From: Cupriavidus basilensis OR16
GTDB taxonomy: Bacteria; Pseudomonadota; Gammaproteobacteria; Burkholderiales; Burkholderiaceae
DNA length: 64,000 nt
Assembly: GCF_000243095.1 (NCBI RefSeq)
Contig: NZ_AHJE01000003.1
Location: forward strand, 62,001 to 126,000
Direction of reading: 5' to 3'
The notes beneath the pieces are model-generated. The model did not search any database, was not told the DNA's origin, and saw nothing but the letters and a program-made list of their open reading frames with translations. Position numbers and translations under genes: made by a program. The number at the start of each line of letters is the position of its first letter. The stretch's first letter is position 1. This document shows positions 17,257 through 27,547 of the stretch, piece by piece.

Positions 17257-18747
17257 CTAGGGCGCTACAGCGGCCGGTTGCCAACCCCCACCCAGTGCCT
17301 TGACCAGCATCACACTCGCTACCAACTGGCGTCGGTGCACCGCCTCGGCGGCTCGTTCGCTGGCAAGCGCGGTACTCTCCAGCACGCTCACGTCGAGAAA
17401 GGCCACCGCGCCTTTGCGGTAGCGGTCCAGCCCCAGCGCGAGCGCCCGCTCGGATGCTTGGCTGGCCGCTTGCTGGCTGCTTGCCTCGTCCTGCAGCGCA
17501 TGCAATGCGGCGAAGTTGTCTTCCACCTCCTGGAACCCGCGCAATACGCTTGCGCGATAGTCGGCGGCACTGGCGTCGAACTGGGCGCGCGCGCTGTCGG
17601 CTACCGCCTGGCGGCGGCCACCGTCGAACAGCGTGGCCGCCAGCGCCGGGCCGATCGCCCAGAAGCGGCTCGGCGCGGTCAGCCAGCCAGCCAGGCTGGT
17701 GCTTTCCAGGCCGCCGCCGACGGCGAGCAGCAGGCTCGGGAAAAACGCGGCGCGGGCCACCCCGATCTGCGCGTTGGCGGCGGCCACGCGGCGTTCGGCG
17801 GCGGCGATGTCGGGGCGCCGCTCCAGCAGTTGCGAGGGCAGGGCGGCCGGCATGGCCGGCAGGGTGGGCTGCACCGACGTGTCAGCCAGCGGCGGCAGCG
17901 AGAAGCGTGCTACGGGCTCGCCCACCAGCGTGGCGACGGCATGTTCCAGTTGGACGCGGTTCAGGCGCAGCTCGGCCAGTTGCGCCTTGGTGTTTTCAAG
18001 TTGGGCGCGCGCCTGCGCCACGTCGCCTTCGGTGGCGATGCCGCCGCGGTAGCGGTTGTCCGCCAGCTCCAGCACCGTGCCGTAGGCTTGCACGGTGCGT
18101 GCGAGCAAGTCGAGCTCGCGGTCGGCCGAGCGCAACCCGAAGTAGTCGGCAGCCAGTTCGGCCTGCAGGCCGAGGCGCACCGCGGCGACGTCGTCCGCGC
18201 TAGCCTGGGCGCGCGCCTCGGCTGCGTCCACGCCATTGCCGATGCGGCCCCACAGGTCGGGTTCCCACGAGGCCGTCAGGCCCAGCAGGTGGCCGGGTTC
18301 GGTCTTGCCGGCGAGAGCGCGGCCCACCACATTGGCTGAGGTGTGGCTGCTGTTGACGCTGGCTCCGGCGGTCACGGTGGGGAAGTACGCGGCATGGGCG
18401 GCCCTGGCCTGGGCGCGCGCGTCCTGCAGCAGGGCCACCGCCTTGCGCAGGGTCTGGCTGGACACGTCGATGCGGGCTTCCAGCGCGTCGAGGGGCGCGT
18501 CGGCGTACACGCGCCACCAGTCCGGCGCGATGCCGGCCGGGCCGCCCGGACGCGCGGCGCTGGCGCCGGCTTCCTTGTACGCGGCGGGCGTGTCAACTGT
18601 GGGTGGTTGGTAGGCCGGCGCGGTGGCGCAGCCGGCCAGCAATGCGGCCAGCGCTAACGAGAGAATCGAAGCAGCAAGGCCGGTGGTCTTGCGGCGCGGG
18701 CGGGCGGCGGGAACTCGGGTTTGACGAGAACGCTCGGGAGTGTGCAT
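17257..18747 (-). CDS. RND efflux outer-membrane factor, NodT-type lipoprotein
   Basis: A 496-residue TolC-like outer-membrane channel. The signal peptide ends in lipobox LLAGC (Cys near residue 40), followed by ATAPAYQPPTVDTPAAYKE, typical of NodT-family lipoproteins. Two OEP repeats are visible, the first with LDALEARIDVSSQTLRKAV, the second with ELLERRPDIAAAERRVAAAN-like sequence (QLLERRPDIAAAERRVAAAN), and DRYRKGAVAFLDVSVLEST near the end. It is the last gene of a three-gene minus-strand operon, 6 bp after the adaptor gene, and completes the pump across the outer membrane. Confidence 0.93.
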   Translation of the reverse strand: MHTPERSRQTRVPAARPRRKTTGLAASILSLALAALLAGCATAPAYQPPTVDTPAAYKEAGASAARPGGPAGIAPDWWRVYADAPLDALEARIDVSSQTLRKAVALLQDARAQARAAHAAYFPTVTAGASVNSSHTSANVVGRALAGKTEPGHLLGLTASWEPDLWGRIGNGVDAAEARAQASADDVAAVRLGLQAELAADYFGLRSADRELDLLARTVQAYGTVLELADNRYRGGIATEGDVAQARAQLENTKAQLAELRLNRVQLEHAVATLVGEPVARFSLPPLADTSVQPTLPAMPAALPSQLLERRPDIAAAERRVAAANAQIGVARAAFFPSLLLAVGGGLESTSLAGWLTAPSRFWAIGPALAATLFDGGRRQAVADSARAQFDASAADYRASVLRGFQEVEDNFAALHALQDEASSQQAASQASERALALGLDRYRKGAVAFLDVSVLESTALASERAAEAVHRRQLVASVMLVKALGGGWQPAAVAP

Positions 18748-18753
18748 GGCGGG

Positions 18754-20010
18754 CTACCTTGCCTGGCTGGCCGCGGTTGCGCGCCGCGTGGCCGGCGCCG
18801 CCTGCGCGACCCGGACCACATCGCCCGCCAGCAGGCCGTCGCCGGGATTGACCACCACCTGCTCGCTGCCTTGCAAGCCCTCCGTGATCTCCACGTGCGA
18901 GCCAAAGTCACGGCCGAGGGTCACCGGGCGGATCGCCAGCTTGCCGCCGGCGCCGACCACCGCGACGCAGGTGCCTTGCGCACGGAACATCAGCGTGTTG
19001 GCCGGCAGGTCCAGGCCGGCCCGCGTTTGCGGCGCGCTCAGGTGGACCTCGGCATAGGCGCCGGGCAGGATCCGGCCCCCCGCGTTGTCCACGTCCAGCT
19101 CCACGCGCAGGCTGCGCGTAACGGTGTCGATGGCGCCGGCATTGCGCGCCACGGTGGCGGGAAAGCGCTGGCCGGGGAACTGCGGCAGCGTCAGCCACGC
19201 CTGCATCTGCGGGCCGGCCATGCCGCTGGCGTCCTGCGGCACCTGCACGTACACGCGCAGCCGCGTGCCGGCAGAGAGGTGGAACAGCTCGCGGCCCGGC
19301 CCGCCGGCGCTGCCGGCATCGATCAGCGCGCCGGTGTCCACGTTGCGCGCGGTCACCACGCCGTCGAACGGCGCGCGGATCTGCGTGTACGAGGCGAGTT
19401 GCGCCAGCCGTGCCGTGTTGGAGCGGGCGGAGGCCAGCGTGGCGGCCTTGGCCCGCATGTCGGCCACTTTCTGGTCGGTATCCTGCTGCGCCACCGAGCG
19501 GGATTCGAGCAGGTCTTGCCAGCGCTCGGCGGTGCTTTTGGCCAGCGCGTAGTTGGCCGCTGCGATGGCTTCGTCGGCGTGCGCCTGGCGCAGCTGGTCG
19601 CTGACCTCGGGCGCATCGATTTGCGCCAGCAACTGGCCTTGCCTGACCGGCGTGCCGATGTCGGCGTACCAGCGGCGCAGGTAGCCGTTGACGCGCGCGT
19701 AGACCGGTGCGTCCTGGAAGGCGCGCACGTCGCCCGGCAAGGTCAGCTCCTGCAGCGCCGGCGCGCTGGCGGGCCGCACCGTGGAAACGGTGGTGGCGAC
19801 AGCCTCGGCGGTGCGTACCGACAACGTGGCATTGGCCTGCAGCCTGGGCACGATGCCGGCGGCCAGGGCGCCGGCGAGTACGGCCAGTACCAGCAGGCGG
19901 GTGCGCAGGCGGCCCGCGCGCGCGGGCGCCACGGCCGCGGTGGCAGAGGTGGCGGCGGTGGTGGCGGCGGTGGCGGCGGATGGGGAAATGTCGGGAACAG
20001 GGCGTGTCAT
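18754..20010 (-). CDS. RND efflux periplasmic adaptor (membrane fusion protein)
   Basis: A 418-residue membrane fusion protein. A cytosolic N-terminus rich in Ala/Thr is followed by one membrane anchor (LLVLAVLAGALAAGIVP) and then the adaptor order: LPGDVRAFQDAPVYARVNGY and GTPVRQGQLLAQIDAPE (lipoyl half), a helical hairpin with a VAQQDTDQKVADMRAK segment, YTQIRAPFDGVVTARNVDTG (second lipoyl half) and a beta-barrel. It links permease and outer-membrane channel. Its start overlaps the permease stop by 4 bp, indicating translational coupling. Confidence 0.93.
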   Translation of the reverse strand: MTRPVPDISPSAATAATTAATSATAAVAPARAGRLRTRLLVLAVLAGALAAGIVPRLQANATLSVRTAEAVATTVSTVRPASAPALQELTLPGDVRAFQDAPVYARVNGYLRRWYADIGTPVRQGQLLAQIDAPEVSDQLRQAHADEAIAAANYALAKSTAERWQDLLESRSVAQQDTDQKVADMRAKAATLASARSNTARLAQLASYTQIRAPFDGVVTARNVDTGALIDAGSAGGPGRELFHLSAGTRLRVYVQVPQDASGMAGPQMQAWLTLPQFPGQRFPATVARNAGAIDTVTRSLRVELDVDNAGGRILPGAYAEVHLSAPQTRAGLDLPANTLMFRAQGTCVAVVGAGGKLAIRPVTLGRDFGSHVEITEGLQGSEQVVVNPGDGLLAGDVVRVAQAAPATRRATAASQAR

Positions 20011-23000
20011 GCCGGGCCTTTGTGGTCGAGACCGAGAGCGGGATGCAAATCAAGACAGGGGCTTGCCGCGCGCGCGGCAAGCCAGCGGTGCAGCAGTGCG
20101 AACAGGGTGGGCACCACCACCAGCGTGGCGATGGTGCCGCAGGCCAGTCCGCCGATCACGGCGCGGCCAAGCGGGGCGTTCTGGGCGCCGGCGTCGCCCG
20201 CGCCAAGCGCCATCGGGATCATGCCGATCAGCATGGCCAGCGCGGTCATCACCACCGGCCGGAAGCGCCCGATGCCCGCTTGCAGCGCCGCATCGAAGGG
20301 CGCCACGCCCGCCGCGCGCAGTTCGCGCGCCAGGCTCACCACCAGGATGCTGTTGGCGGTGGCAATGCCGATGCACATGATGGCACCGGTCAGCGCCGGC
20401 ACGCTGATGGTGGTGCGCGTGACAAAGAGCATCCACGCCATGCCGGCCAGCGCGCCCGGCAGGCCGCCAATGATGGCCAGCGGATCGAGCCACGACTGGA
20501 AGTTCACCACCATCAGCAGGTACACCAGCACTACCGCGATCGCCAGGCCACCTAGCAACCCGGCGAAGGACGCATGCATGGTCTGCACCTGTCCGCGCAC
20601 CACCAGCTCCGAGCCGGGCGGCAGCGTCTTGCGCGCGGCATCGACGATGTGGCCGATGTCGCCGGCGACCGCGCCGAGGTCGCGCCCCCGCACCGAGCCG
20701 AAGATGTCGATCACCGGCTGCACGTTGTAGTGCGACACCACGCCTTGCTGGCTGGACCGCACCACGTTGCCGAGCGAGCCGAGCAGGTCGCCGCCGGTGC
20801 CGGGGCTGGCCGTGCCGGCGCCAAGGCCTAGCGGAATGTTGGACAGCGACTGCAGCGAGCCCATCGCGGCCTGCGGCACCGACACCATCAGCGGATAGCT
20901 CACGCCGTTGCGCGGGTTCAGCCAGAAGTTGGGCGAGGTCTGGCCGCTGCCGGAGAGCGAGATCAGCAGGTTCTGCGCCACCTCGCGCTGCGACAGCCCG
21001 GCCTGTAGCGCGCGCGTGCGATCCACATCCACCGTCAGCGCAGGCTGGTCGTCCGGCTGCTGGATATGCACATCGGCCAGCCCCGGCACCGCGCGCAACC
21101 GGCCAATCAGTTTCTGCGCCACCGCGCGATTGGCGGCCAGCTGGTTGCCCACCACCTGGATATCGATCGGCGCCGGCAGCCCGAAATTCAGGATCTGGCT
21201 GACGATGTCGGCCGGCAGGAAGGAGAAGCTCACGCCCGGGAAGGCCTTGGGCAGCAGGGCGCCGAGCTGGTCGACATAGCTCGCCGTGGCGCCGTGGCCT
21301 GGCTTGAGCGACACCAGGATCTCGGCGTCGGCCGTGCCGATCGGCAGCGCGGAGTCATAGGTCAGGTTGATGCCGCTCACGGGCAGGCCGATGTTGTCGA
21401 TGATGCCGGCCACCTGGTCCGGGCCGATGGCCGCGCGGATGCGGTTCTCCACCTCATCGGCGATGCGCGCCGTTTCCTCGATGCGGGTACCCGTGCGGGC
21501 ACGCATGTGCAGGCGGATCTCGCCGCTGTCCACGCTCGGAAAGAAGTCCTGCCCCAGGAAGGGCACCAGCGCCATCGAGGCGGCGCAGCAGGCCAGGAAG
21601 GCCGCAGCCAGCCGCCTGGGGTGGCGCAGCGCTGCAGCGAGCGTAGCGGCGTAGTGCGTGCGGACGCCCTCGAACCCGTGTTCAAAGCGTGCCTGCAGCC
21701 GCGCGCAGGCGCGATGCAGGCGGCCGGGCTTGCGCGTCTGTGCCGTGTTGTCGTGCTCGTCATTGCGTGCGCCGTCGCGTGCGCCGTTGCGTTCGCCACG
21801 CAGCAGGTAATGCGCCAGCGTGGGAATCAGCGTGCGCGAGAAGAAGTAGGACGCCGCCATGGCAAACACCACCGCCTCCGCCATCGGCACGAACAGGTAG
21901 CGCGCCACACCCGTGAGCAGGAACATCGGCAGGAACACGATGCAAATCGACAGCGTGGACACCAGTGTAGGCACGGCGATCTGCGCCGAGCCTTCCAGGA
22001 TCGCCTGTTCCAGCGGCTTGCCCAGCTCGCGGTGGTGGGTAATGTTCTCGATCGCCACGGTGGCATCGTCCACCAGCACGCCTACCGCCAGTGCCAGTCC
22101 GCCCAGCGTCATGATGTTCAGGGTCTCGCCGAGCGCGCTGAGCGCCATCAGCGCGGCCAGTACCGAGAGCGGGATCGAGATCGCGATGATCAGCGTGGCG
22201 CGCCAGCTGCCCAGGAACAGCAGGATCATCGCGGCGGTCAGGCAGGCGGCGATCAGCGCTTCGTGCAGCACGCCGTGGATGGCCGAGGTGACGAAGACCG
22301 ACTGGTCCGAGACCGGCTGCACACGCAGCGACGGTGGCAGCCCGGCCATGATGCGCGGCAGCATGGCCTTGACCTGGGCGATGATGGACAGCGTGGAGGT
22401 ATTGCCGCTTTTCTCGATCTCCAGCAGCGCGGCACGCTTGCCGTCGCGGCGCACCACATTGGTCTGCGGCGCGTAGCCGTCGCGCACCTGGGCCACGTCG
22501 CGCACGTAGATCGTGCCGCCGGGGCCGCTCTTGACCGGCAGGTTGTTGAGCTCGGCCACGGTAGCCGTGCTGCCGTTCAGGTCGACCCGGTACTCCAGCG
22601 CGCCGATCTTGGCGGTGCCCCCGGGTAGCACCAGGTTTTGCGCATTGATGGCGTTGACCACGTCCAGCGGCGCCAGGCCGCGTGCCTGCAGCGCGCGTGT
22701 ATCGAGATCCACCATCACCTGACGCACCTTGCCGCCGTAAGGCAGCGGCACGGACGCGCCCTGCACGGTGGCCAGCTGCGTGCGGATGAAGTTGTTGCCC
22801 AGGTCGTACAGCTGCTGCTCGGGCAGCTGGCCGCTGGCCAGCGCCAGCCGCAGGATCGGCACGGTGGAGGCGCTGTAGCTCAGGATCAGCGGTGGCGTGG
22901 TGCCTGGCGGCATGTTGCGCAGCATCGATTGCGCGCCCGAGGAAGTCTCGGCAATCGCGCGGTTGATGTCGGCGCCGGGATGGAAGAAGATCTTGATCAC

Positions 23001-23279
23001 GGCCACACCGGCGAGCGACTGCGACTCGATATGCTCGATATCATCCACGCTGTTGGTCAGCGAGCGCTCGTAGCCTGTGACGATGCGCCGCGCCATGTCC
23101 TCGGCGGACAGGCCGTTGTAGGTCCACACCACGCTGACCACCGGGATATCGATGGCCGGAAAGATGTCGGTGGGCGTGCGCAGCAGCACCAGCGGGCCGG
23201 CCAGCAGCAAGCACAAGGCCAGCACCACAAAGGTGTAGGGGCGGCTCAGCGCGAGCCTGACAATCCACATGGTTTGCAC
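20007..23279 (-). CDS. RND multidrug efflux permease (HAE1-type)
   Basis: A 1090-residue inner-membrane proton/drug antiporter with the RND duplicated layout: first membrane helix at about residues 12-32, a large periplasmic loop, then TM2-6 with [20 protein letters not shown], the TM4 helix holding the paired Asp of the proton relay, and a second half with [21 protein letters not shown] 35-residue Arg/Asn-rich cytoplasmic insertion (about residues 500-540) separates the halves and is longer than usual. It is the first gene of the efflux operon and is divergent from a two-component system that probably controls it. HAE-type residues favour organic compounds over metal ions. Confidence 0.93.
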   Translation of the reverse strand: MQTMWIVRLALSRPYTFVVLALCLLLAGPLVLLRTPTDIFPAIDIPVVSVVWTYNGLSAEDMARRIVTGYERSLTNSVDDIEHIESQSLAGVAVIKIFFHPGADINRAIAETSSGAQSMLRNMPPGTTPPLILSYSASTVPILRLALASGQLPEQQLYDLGNNFIRTQLATVQGASVPLPYGGKVRQVMVDLDTRALQARGLAPLDVVNAINAQNLVLPGGTAKIGALEYRVDLNGSTATVAELNNLPVKSGPGGTIYVRDVAQVRDGYAPQTNVVRRDGKRAALLEIEKSGNTSTLSIIAQVKAMLPRIMAGLPPSLRVQPVSDQSVFVTSAIHGVLHEALIAACLTAAMILLFLGSWRATLIIAISIPLSVLAALMALSALGETLNIMTLGGLALAVGVLVDDATVAIENITHHRELGKPLEQAILEGSAQIAVPTLVSTLSICIVFLPMFLLTGVARYLFVPMAEAVVFAMAASYFFSRTLIPTLAHYLLRGERNGARDGARNDEHDNTAQTRKPGRLHRACARLQARFEHGFEGVRTHYAATLAAALRHPRRLAAAFLACCAASMALVPFLGQDFFPSVDSGEIRLHMRARTGTRIEETARIADEVENRIRAAIGPDQVAGIIDNIGLPVSGINLTYDSALPIGTADAEILVSLKPGHGATASYVDQLGALLPKAFPGVSFSFLPADIVSQILNFGLPAPIDIQVVGNQLAANRAVAQKLIGRLRAVPGLADVHIQQPDDQPALTVDVDRTRALQAGLSQREVAQNLLISLSGSGQTSPNFWLNPRNGVSYPLMVSVPQAAMGSLQSLSNIPLGLGAGTASPGTGGDLLGSLGNVVRSSQQGVVSHYNVQPVIDIFGSVRGRDLGAVAGDIGHIVDAARKTLPPGSELVVRGQVQTMHASFAGLLGGLAIAVVLVYLLMVVNFQSWLDPLAIIGGLPGALAGMAWMLFVTRTTISVPALTGAIMCIGIATANSILVVSLARELRAAGVAPFDAALQAGIGRFRPVVMTALAMLIGMIPMALGAGDAGAQNAPLGRAVIGGLACGTIATLVVVPTLFALLHRWLAARAASPCLDLHPALGLDHKGPA

Positions 23280-23385
23280 TCCCGGGTGATGGATGCGTAC
23301 CGCGCCCGCCGCTGTCTTGCGGCGTCCGCGGTGATCGATGGCCGCATTCTAGAAAGCCATGGGGGCCGGGAACGCTGTCGAATCG

Positions 23386-23401
23386 ATTACAGATTTGTCA
23401 T
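23386..23401. promoter_or_regulatory. Putative response-regulator box between efflux operon and two-component genes
   Basis: ATTACA-GATT-TGTCAT (23386-23401) is an inverted repeat with one mismatch, resembling the boxes bound by CusR/CopR/IrlR-type regulators. It lies in the 228-bp divergent region between the RND permease and the response regulator, so one site could serve both directions. Confidence 0.5.
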
Positions 23402-23507
23402 TCAGGCGCACCGCGCCAGCGGCTATCATCCGAGCATGCAAGGCGCCCGGAGCGCGGCTTGCCGGTACTGGCCGGATGAGGACGGAAGGGGACGGACGAG
23501 GACGGAC

Positions 23508-24182
23508 ATGAGAATTCTGGTGGTGGAGGACGAGCCCAAGACTGGCGAGTACCTGCGCAAGGGGCTGACCGAATCGTCCTTCGTGGTCGACCTGGCGGTG
23601 ACCGGCGCCGATGGCCTGCACCAGGCACTGGACGCGGCGTATGACCTGGTCATCCTTGATGTGATGCTGCCCGGCATGAACGGCTGGGAGGTGCTCAAGC
23701 AATTGCGCGAGCACAAGGACACGCCGGTGCTGTTCCTGAGCGCGCGCGATGAAGTGGAGGACCGTGTGCGCGGGCTGGAGCTGGGTGGCGACGACTATCT
23801 CGCCAAGCCCTTCGCCTTTGTCGAGCTGCTGGCGCGGGTGCGCACCTTGCTGCGGCGTGGCCCGGCGCGCGAGGCCGATCGCATCGAGATCGAAGACCTG
23901 GAGATCGACCTGATCCGCCATCGCGTGACACGTGCCGGCCGGCGCATCGAGCTGACGCCGCGCGAGTTTTCCCTGCTGCATTTCCTGGCGCGCCGGCACA
24001 CCGAGGTGCTGAGCCGTACCCAGATCGCCTCCCATGTCTGGGACATGAATTTCGATAGCGACACCAACGTGGTGGATGTGGCGGTGCGCCGCCTGCGCGC
24101 CAAGATGGACGACGATTTCCAGCCCAAGCTGATCCATACCGTGCGCGGCATGGGCTACGTGCTGGAATGCCGGCAATCCTGA
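23508..24182 (+). CDS. OmpR-family response regulator (heavy-metal/CusR-like)
   Basis: A 224-residue two-domain regulator. The receiver domain has the acidic pair in [20 protein letters not shown], phospho-acceptor Asp in [19 protein letters not shown] (residue 51) and the Lys in [20 protein letters not shown]. The winged-helix output domain has [19 protein letters not shown] and [17 protein letters not shown]. The frame runs open far upstream but ATG 23508 begins the standard [10 protein letters not shown]-terminus, behind purine-rich GGACGAGGACGG repeats. Its stop overlaps the kinase start, and the divergent RND operon is its probable target. Confidence 0.92.
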   Translation: MRILVVEDEPKTGEYLRKGLTESSFVVDLAVTGADGLHQALDAAYDLVILDVMLPGMNGWEVLKQLREHKDTPVLFLSARDEVEDRVRGLELGGDDYLAKPFAFVELLARVRTLLRRGPAREADRIEIEDLEIDLIRHRVTRAGRRIELTPREFSLLHFLARRHTEVLSRTQIASHVWDMNFDSDTNVVDVAVRRLRAKMDDDFQPKLIHTVRGMGYVLECRQS

Positions 24183-25633
24183 TGCGCAGGCTCTCGCTCA
24201 CTACCCGCCTGGCGTTCGCCTTCGGCCTGGTTGCCGCAATCGTGTTCGGCGGCGCCGGGGCCTACCTCTATCGCGCCCTGGCCATGCAGGTGATAGAGCG
24301 CGACGATGCGGAACTGCTGCGCAAGGCGGTGCACGCGCGCGATGAACTGAGGGAGCAGGGGGCCCGGCCCGACAGCAACTGGCGGGAGGTGGGCGGCGTG
24401 GTGTCCGGCAACGACGAGTTTGCGCTGGTGGTGCGCGCCGCCGGCGGCGCTGTGCTGCTTGCCGCGAACGCCACCGAAGGGCCGCCCGCCTTGCAGCCGG
24501 TGGCGCCGGAGGCGCCGTTCGGGCCCGAAGCGATCCGTGCCTGGACCACGCGCCAGGGCTACCCGGTGCACGGCGTGCAGGCACTGGTCCCCGTCGGGCC
24601 TGGCACTGGCGCCCCCGGGCAGGCGCTGACCTTCACGCTCTACCAGAGCGCCGTTTCCCGCACCACGTTGCTGCGCGCCTACCGTACGAAACTGCTGCTG
24701 ACGGGTCTGCTGGGCACGCTGGCCGTGGCCGGGCTTGGCTACGTGGTGCTGCGCGCCGGCATGGCGCCGCTGCGGCGTATCGCCGCCGGGGCGTCGTCGG
24801 TCACGGTGCACCGGCTCGAACTCCCGATCGCCCCGGCGCAGTTGCCGCCCGAGCTGGCGGAGCTGGCGGCGGCCCTGCAGCAGATGATGGACCGGTTGCG
24901 GGATGGCTTCGAACGTCTTTCCCAGTTTTCCGCGGACCTTGCGCACGATTTCCGCACCCCCATCGGCAACCTGCTCGGGCAGAGCCAGGTAGCGCTGTCG
25001 AGCGAGCGCAGCGCCGACGAATACCAGGCGCTGCTGGCGTCCAATATCGAGGAATACGAACGGCTCGCCCGCATGATCGAGAACATGCTGTTCCTCGCCA
25101 GGGCGGAGAACGCCCGCGTGGCGGTCAAGCCAGCGCGCCTGGACCTGGCGCGCGAGCTTGGCGCGCTGTCCGACTATTTCGAGGGGCTGGCGGAGGCGCG
25201 CGGCGTAGCGATCGCGGTGGATGGCGGGGGCGCGGTGCTGGCCGATCCGCTGCTGCTGCGGCGCGCGGTCAGCAACCTGGTGGCCAATGCCATCCGCTAC
25301 ACACCCGCTGGGCAGACGGTGGTGATGGCGGCGCGCACAGGCCCTGGGGGCAGCAATATTGAAGTGCGCAACCCCGGGGCCGGCATCGCGCCAGAACACC
25401 TGTCCAAGCTGTTCGACCGCTTTTTTCGCGGCGATCCTGCCCGCGCCAACTCGGGAGAGTCGGCGGGCATCGGCCTGGCCATCGTGAAGTCCATCATGGA
25501 CTTGCACCATGGGCACGTCGAGGTGGAGTCCGAAGTCGGGGGAACAACGGTATTCAGGCTGCGCTTTCCGGCGACCCAGGCAGATCCCGCGTCTTGCGGT
25601 GCCGCTGCCGGTGCTACTGGCGCAGCGACGTGA
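24182..25633 (+). CDS. Sensor histidine kinase (heavy-metal sensor/CusS-like)
   Basis: A 483-residue membrane kinase. TM1 (LAFAFGLVAAIVFGGAGAYL) and TM2 (about residues 173-195) flank a periplasmic sensor of about 130 residues; a HAMP linker follows, then the H-box FSADLAHDFRTPIGNLLGQS (HDFRTP instead of the commoner HELRTP), N-box LVANAIRYTP and G-box GESAGIGLAIVKSIMDLHHG. The TGATG overlap with the response regulator stop decides the start and implies coupling. The signal is unknown. Its 3' end overlaps the convergent LysE gene by 20 bp. Confidence 0.92.
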   Translation: MRRLSLTTRLAFAFGLVAAIVFGGAGAYLYRALAMQVIERDDAELLRKAVHARDELREQGARPDSNWREVGGVVSGNDEFALVVRAAGGAVLLAANATEGPPALQPVAPEAPFGPEAIRAWTTRQGYPVHGVQALVPVGPGTGAPGQALTFTLYQSAVSRTTLLRAYRTKLLLTGLLGTLAVAGLGYVVLRAGMAPLRRIAAGASSVTVHRLELPIAPAQLPPELAELAAALQQMMDRLRDGFERLSQFSADLAHDFRTPIGNLLGQSQVALSSERSADEYQALLASNIEEYERLARMIENMLFLARAENARVAVKPARLDLARELGALSDYFEGLAEARGVAIAVDGGGAVLADPLLLRRAVSNLVANAIRYTPAGQTVVMAARTGPGGSNIEVRNPGAGIAPEHLSKLFDRFFRGDPARANSGESAGIGLAIVKSIMDLHHGHVEVESEVGGTTVFRLRFPATQADPASCGAAAGATGAAT

Positions 25634-26255
25634 GCAGCCGGATGCCGAGCAGCGCCATCACGCCGCCGACCGCGCGATCCAGCCACAGCTTGAAGCGCAG
25701 GTAGAACGCGCGCGGCCCGGCGCTGGAGAGCGCGATCGCCACGATGGCGTACCAGCCCGTCTCGATCGCAAAGACCATCAGCGGCAGCGCCAGCAGCAGT
25801 GAAGCGGGCACCTGGGCGGGCAACAGCGCGGCAAACACGCTGGCGTAGACCACCGCCGTCTTGGGGTTGCTCAGCTGCGTGGCGAAGCCGCTCAGCAAGG
25901 CACGGCTGCGCCCCGGGGCGGGCGAGCCGCCGCCCACCGCCGCGCTGGCCGCCATCGCCAGGGGCGCGCTGGCGCCGCGCCAGATGCGCGCGCCCAGATA
26001 CACCAGGTAGATGCCGCCGCCCACCTTCATCGCCATGTACAGCCAGGGCACCGCCGCCAGCAACAGCTTCAGCCCGAGTAGCGCGGCCGCGGCAAACACC
26101 ACGCCGCCCAGCCCCATGCCCAGCGCCATGTAGAGCGCATCCGCGCGGGAGCGGGCAATGGCGGCGCGGGCCACCATCACGAAGCTAGGGCCGGGGCTGA
26201 CCGCGCCGAGCGCCAGCGCGCCGCCAATGGCCAGTGTCGAAGTCAATGCATCCAT
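25614..26255 (-). CDS. LysE/RhtB family amino-acid exporter
   Basis: A 213-residue protein with about six hydrophobic segments. The opening LAIGGALALGAVSPGPSFVMVARAA contains the SPGPxFxxV signature of the RhtB branch, followed by ALYMALGMGLGGVVFAAAA, GGGIYLVYLGARIWRG and GFATQLSNPKTAVVYASVFA, where NPK is a conserved motif. Members export amino acids or derivatives such as homoserine lactone or threonine from the cytosol. It is a single gene; 26256-26369 upstream holds its promoter region. Confidence 0.9.
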   Translation of the reverse strand: MDALTSTLAIGGALALGAVSPGPSFVMVARAAIARSRADALYMALGMGLGGVVFAAAALLGLKLLLAAVPWLYMAMKVGGGIYLVYLGARIWRGASAPLAMAASAAVGGGSPAPGRSRALLSGFATQLSNPKTAVVYASVFAALLPAQVPASLLLALPLMVFAIETGWYAIVAIALSSAGPRAFYLRFKLWLDRAVGGVMALLGIRLLTSLRQ

Positions 26256-26369
26256 GGGGCAGTCTCGTCAGGAAGAAGGGGGAGCGGCGCTGCGGGCCAG
26301 CATGAGGCCGGTGCGCGTGGCGAAATGGTAGCAGCAAGACACCCGCGCCGCCGGCTTCGGCAGTCCCCC

Positions 26370-27488
26370 TCAGTTGGCGCCGAATCCCGCTCCGCTCAGC
26401 GCCGCAATCGTCTGCGCCAGCTCCTCGCGCAGTATCGCCACGAGTTGCGCCGCCGGCAGGGCGCGCGCCAGTGGCGCTGCTTGCCCGGCCCATTGCGCGG
26501 CGTAGTCGGCATTGCCGCGTGCCTTGGCAGCGGCGTGCAGCGCCTTGCCGGCGTCGTAGGTGATGGGGTAATCGGGAATCGCCGGGTGCTCCGCCGCTTC
26601 GCCCAGCGCGGTCAGCCGGTTGACGAAGCCACGCGCGGCCCGGCCGGAAATGGAGCGGGTCAGCGTGGTGCGGGCCGGCTGGTCCGCCAGCAGGGCGGCG
26701 CGGTAGGGCGCGTCGGCCACGGTCTCTGGGCAGGCCACAAAGGCGGTGCCGAGCTGCGCGGCTTGCGCGCCCAGCGCCAGGGCCGCCGCAATGCCGGCGC
26801 CGTCCATGATGCCGCCGCTGGCGATCACGGGCAGAGCGGTATTGCGGACCAGCAGTCGTACCAGCGCCAGGATGCCGAGCCCTTCGTCAGGCCCCCGCGG
26901 CTCGAACGTGCCGCGGTGGCCGCCGGCTTCCACGCCTTGGGCAACGATGGCATCGACGCCTGCAGTGGCGATCTGCCGCGCTTCGTCCAGGCTGGTGGCC
27001 GTGGCCATCAGGAAGATGCCGGCCGCGTGCAGGGCATCGATCCAGGCCTGCGCCGGCAAGCCAAAATGGAAACTCACCACGGCGGGCCGCGCCTCCAGCA
27101 GCATCGCGAACATGGCGTCATCGGCGACAAAGCTGGTGTAGATCTCGCGCAGCGCGGCGGGCGGCGTGGCGCCGAACTCGGCGAAGCTCGGCGCCAGGTA
27201 GGCCAGCCATTGCGCCTCGCGCGCCGGGTTCGCGACGGCGGGAGCGTGGCAGAACAGGTTGATATTGAAGGGCTTGTCCGTCAGTGCGCGGGTCTCGCGG
27301 ATGGCCTTGCGAGCGCCCTCGGCGTCCATGGCGCCGACGCCCAGCGAGCCCAGGCCGCCGGCATTCGACACGGCCGCGGCAAGCGCCGGTGTGCTAACGC
27401 CTGCCATCGGGGCCTGGATGATCGGCGCGGCGAGGCCGAGCCGGGAGAGCAGCGTACGTGGTTGCGTGGCGTGGATCGGGTTGTTCAT
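26370..27488 (-). CDS. Nitronate monooxygenase (2-nitropropane dioxygenase family)
   Basis: A 372-residue FMN-dependent TIM-barrel enzyme. Characteristic segments are [77 protein letters not shown] (with the catalytic-region His of HRG) and [23 protein letters not shown], the phosphate-binding motif for FMN. It oxidises alkyl nitronates such as propionate 3-nitronate to carbonyl compounds. GAGGAG before ATG 27488 decides the start. It lies 59 bp after the MFS gene on the same strand, so the LysR-MFS-monooxygenase trio may be one unit. Confidence 0.92.
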   Translation of the reverse strand: MNNPIHATQPRTLLSRLGLAAPIIQAPMAGVSTPALAAAVSNAGGLGSLGVGAMDAEGARKAIRETRALTDKPFNINLFCHAPAVANPAREAQWLAYLAPSFAEFGATPPAALREIYTSFVADDAMFAMLLEARPAVVSFHFGLPAQAWIDALHAAGIFLMATATSLDEARQIATAGVDAIVAQGVEAGGHRGTFEPRGPDEGLGILALVRLLVRNTALPVIASGGIMDGAGIAAALALGAQAAQLGTAFVACPETVADAPYRAALLADQPARTTLTRSISGRAARGFVNRLTALGEAAEHPAIPDYPITYDAGKALHAAAKARGNADYAAQWAGQAAPLARALPAAQLVAILREELAQTIAALSGAGFGAN

Positions 27489-27547
27489 TGACGGGCTCCT
27501 CGTTAAGGGGTGGATTCTGTGCGGCGCGCCGGGCGTGCGGGTGGCCT

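Noticed and set aside
18721-22628. Very long plus-strand open frames (about 670 and 520 residues) opposite the RND genes
   Set aside because: They are antisense to strongly conserved efflux genes, with Gly/Arg/His-rich composition and no domain.
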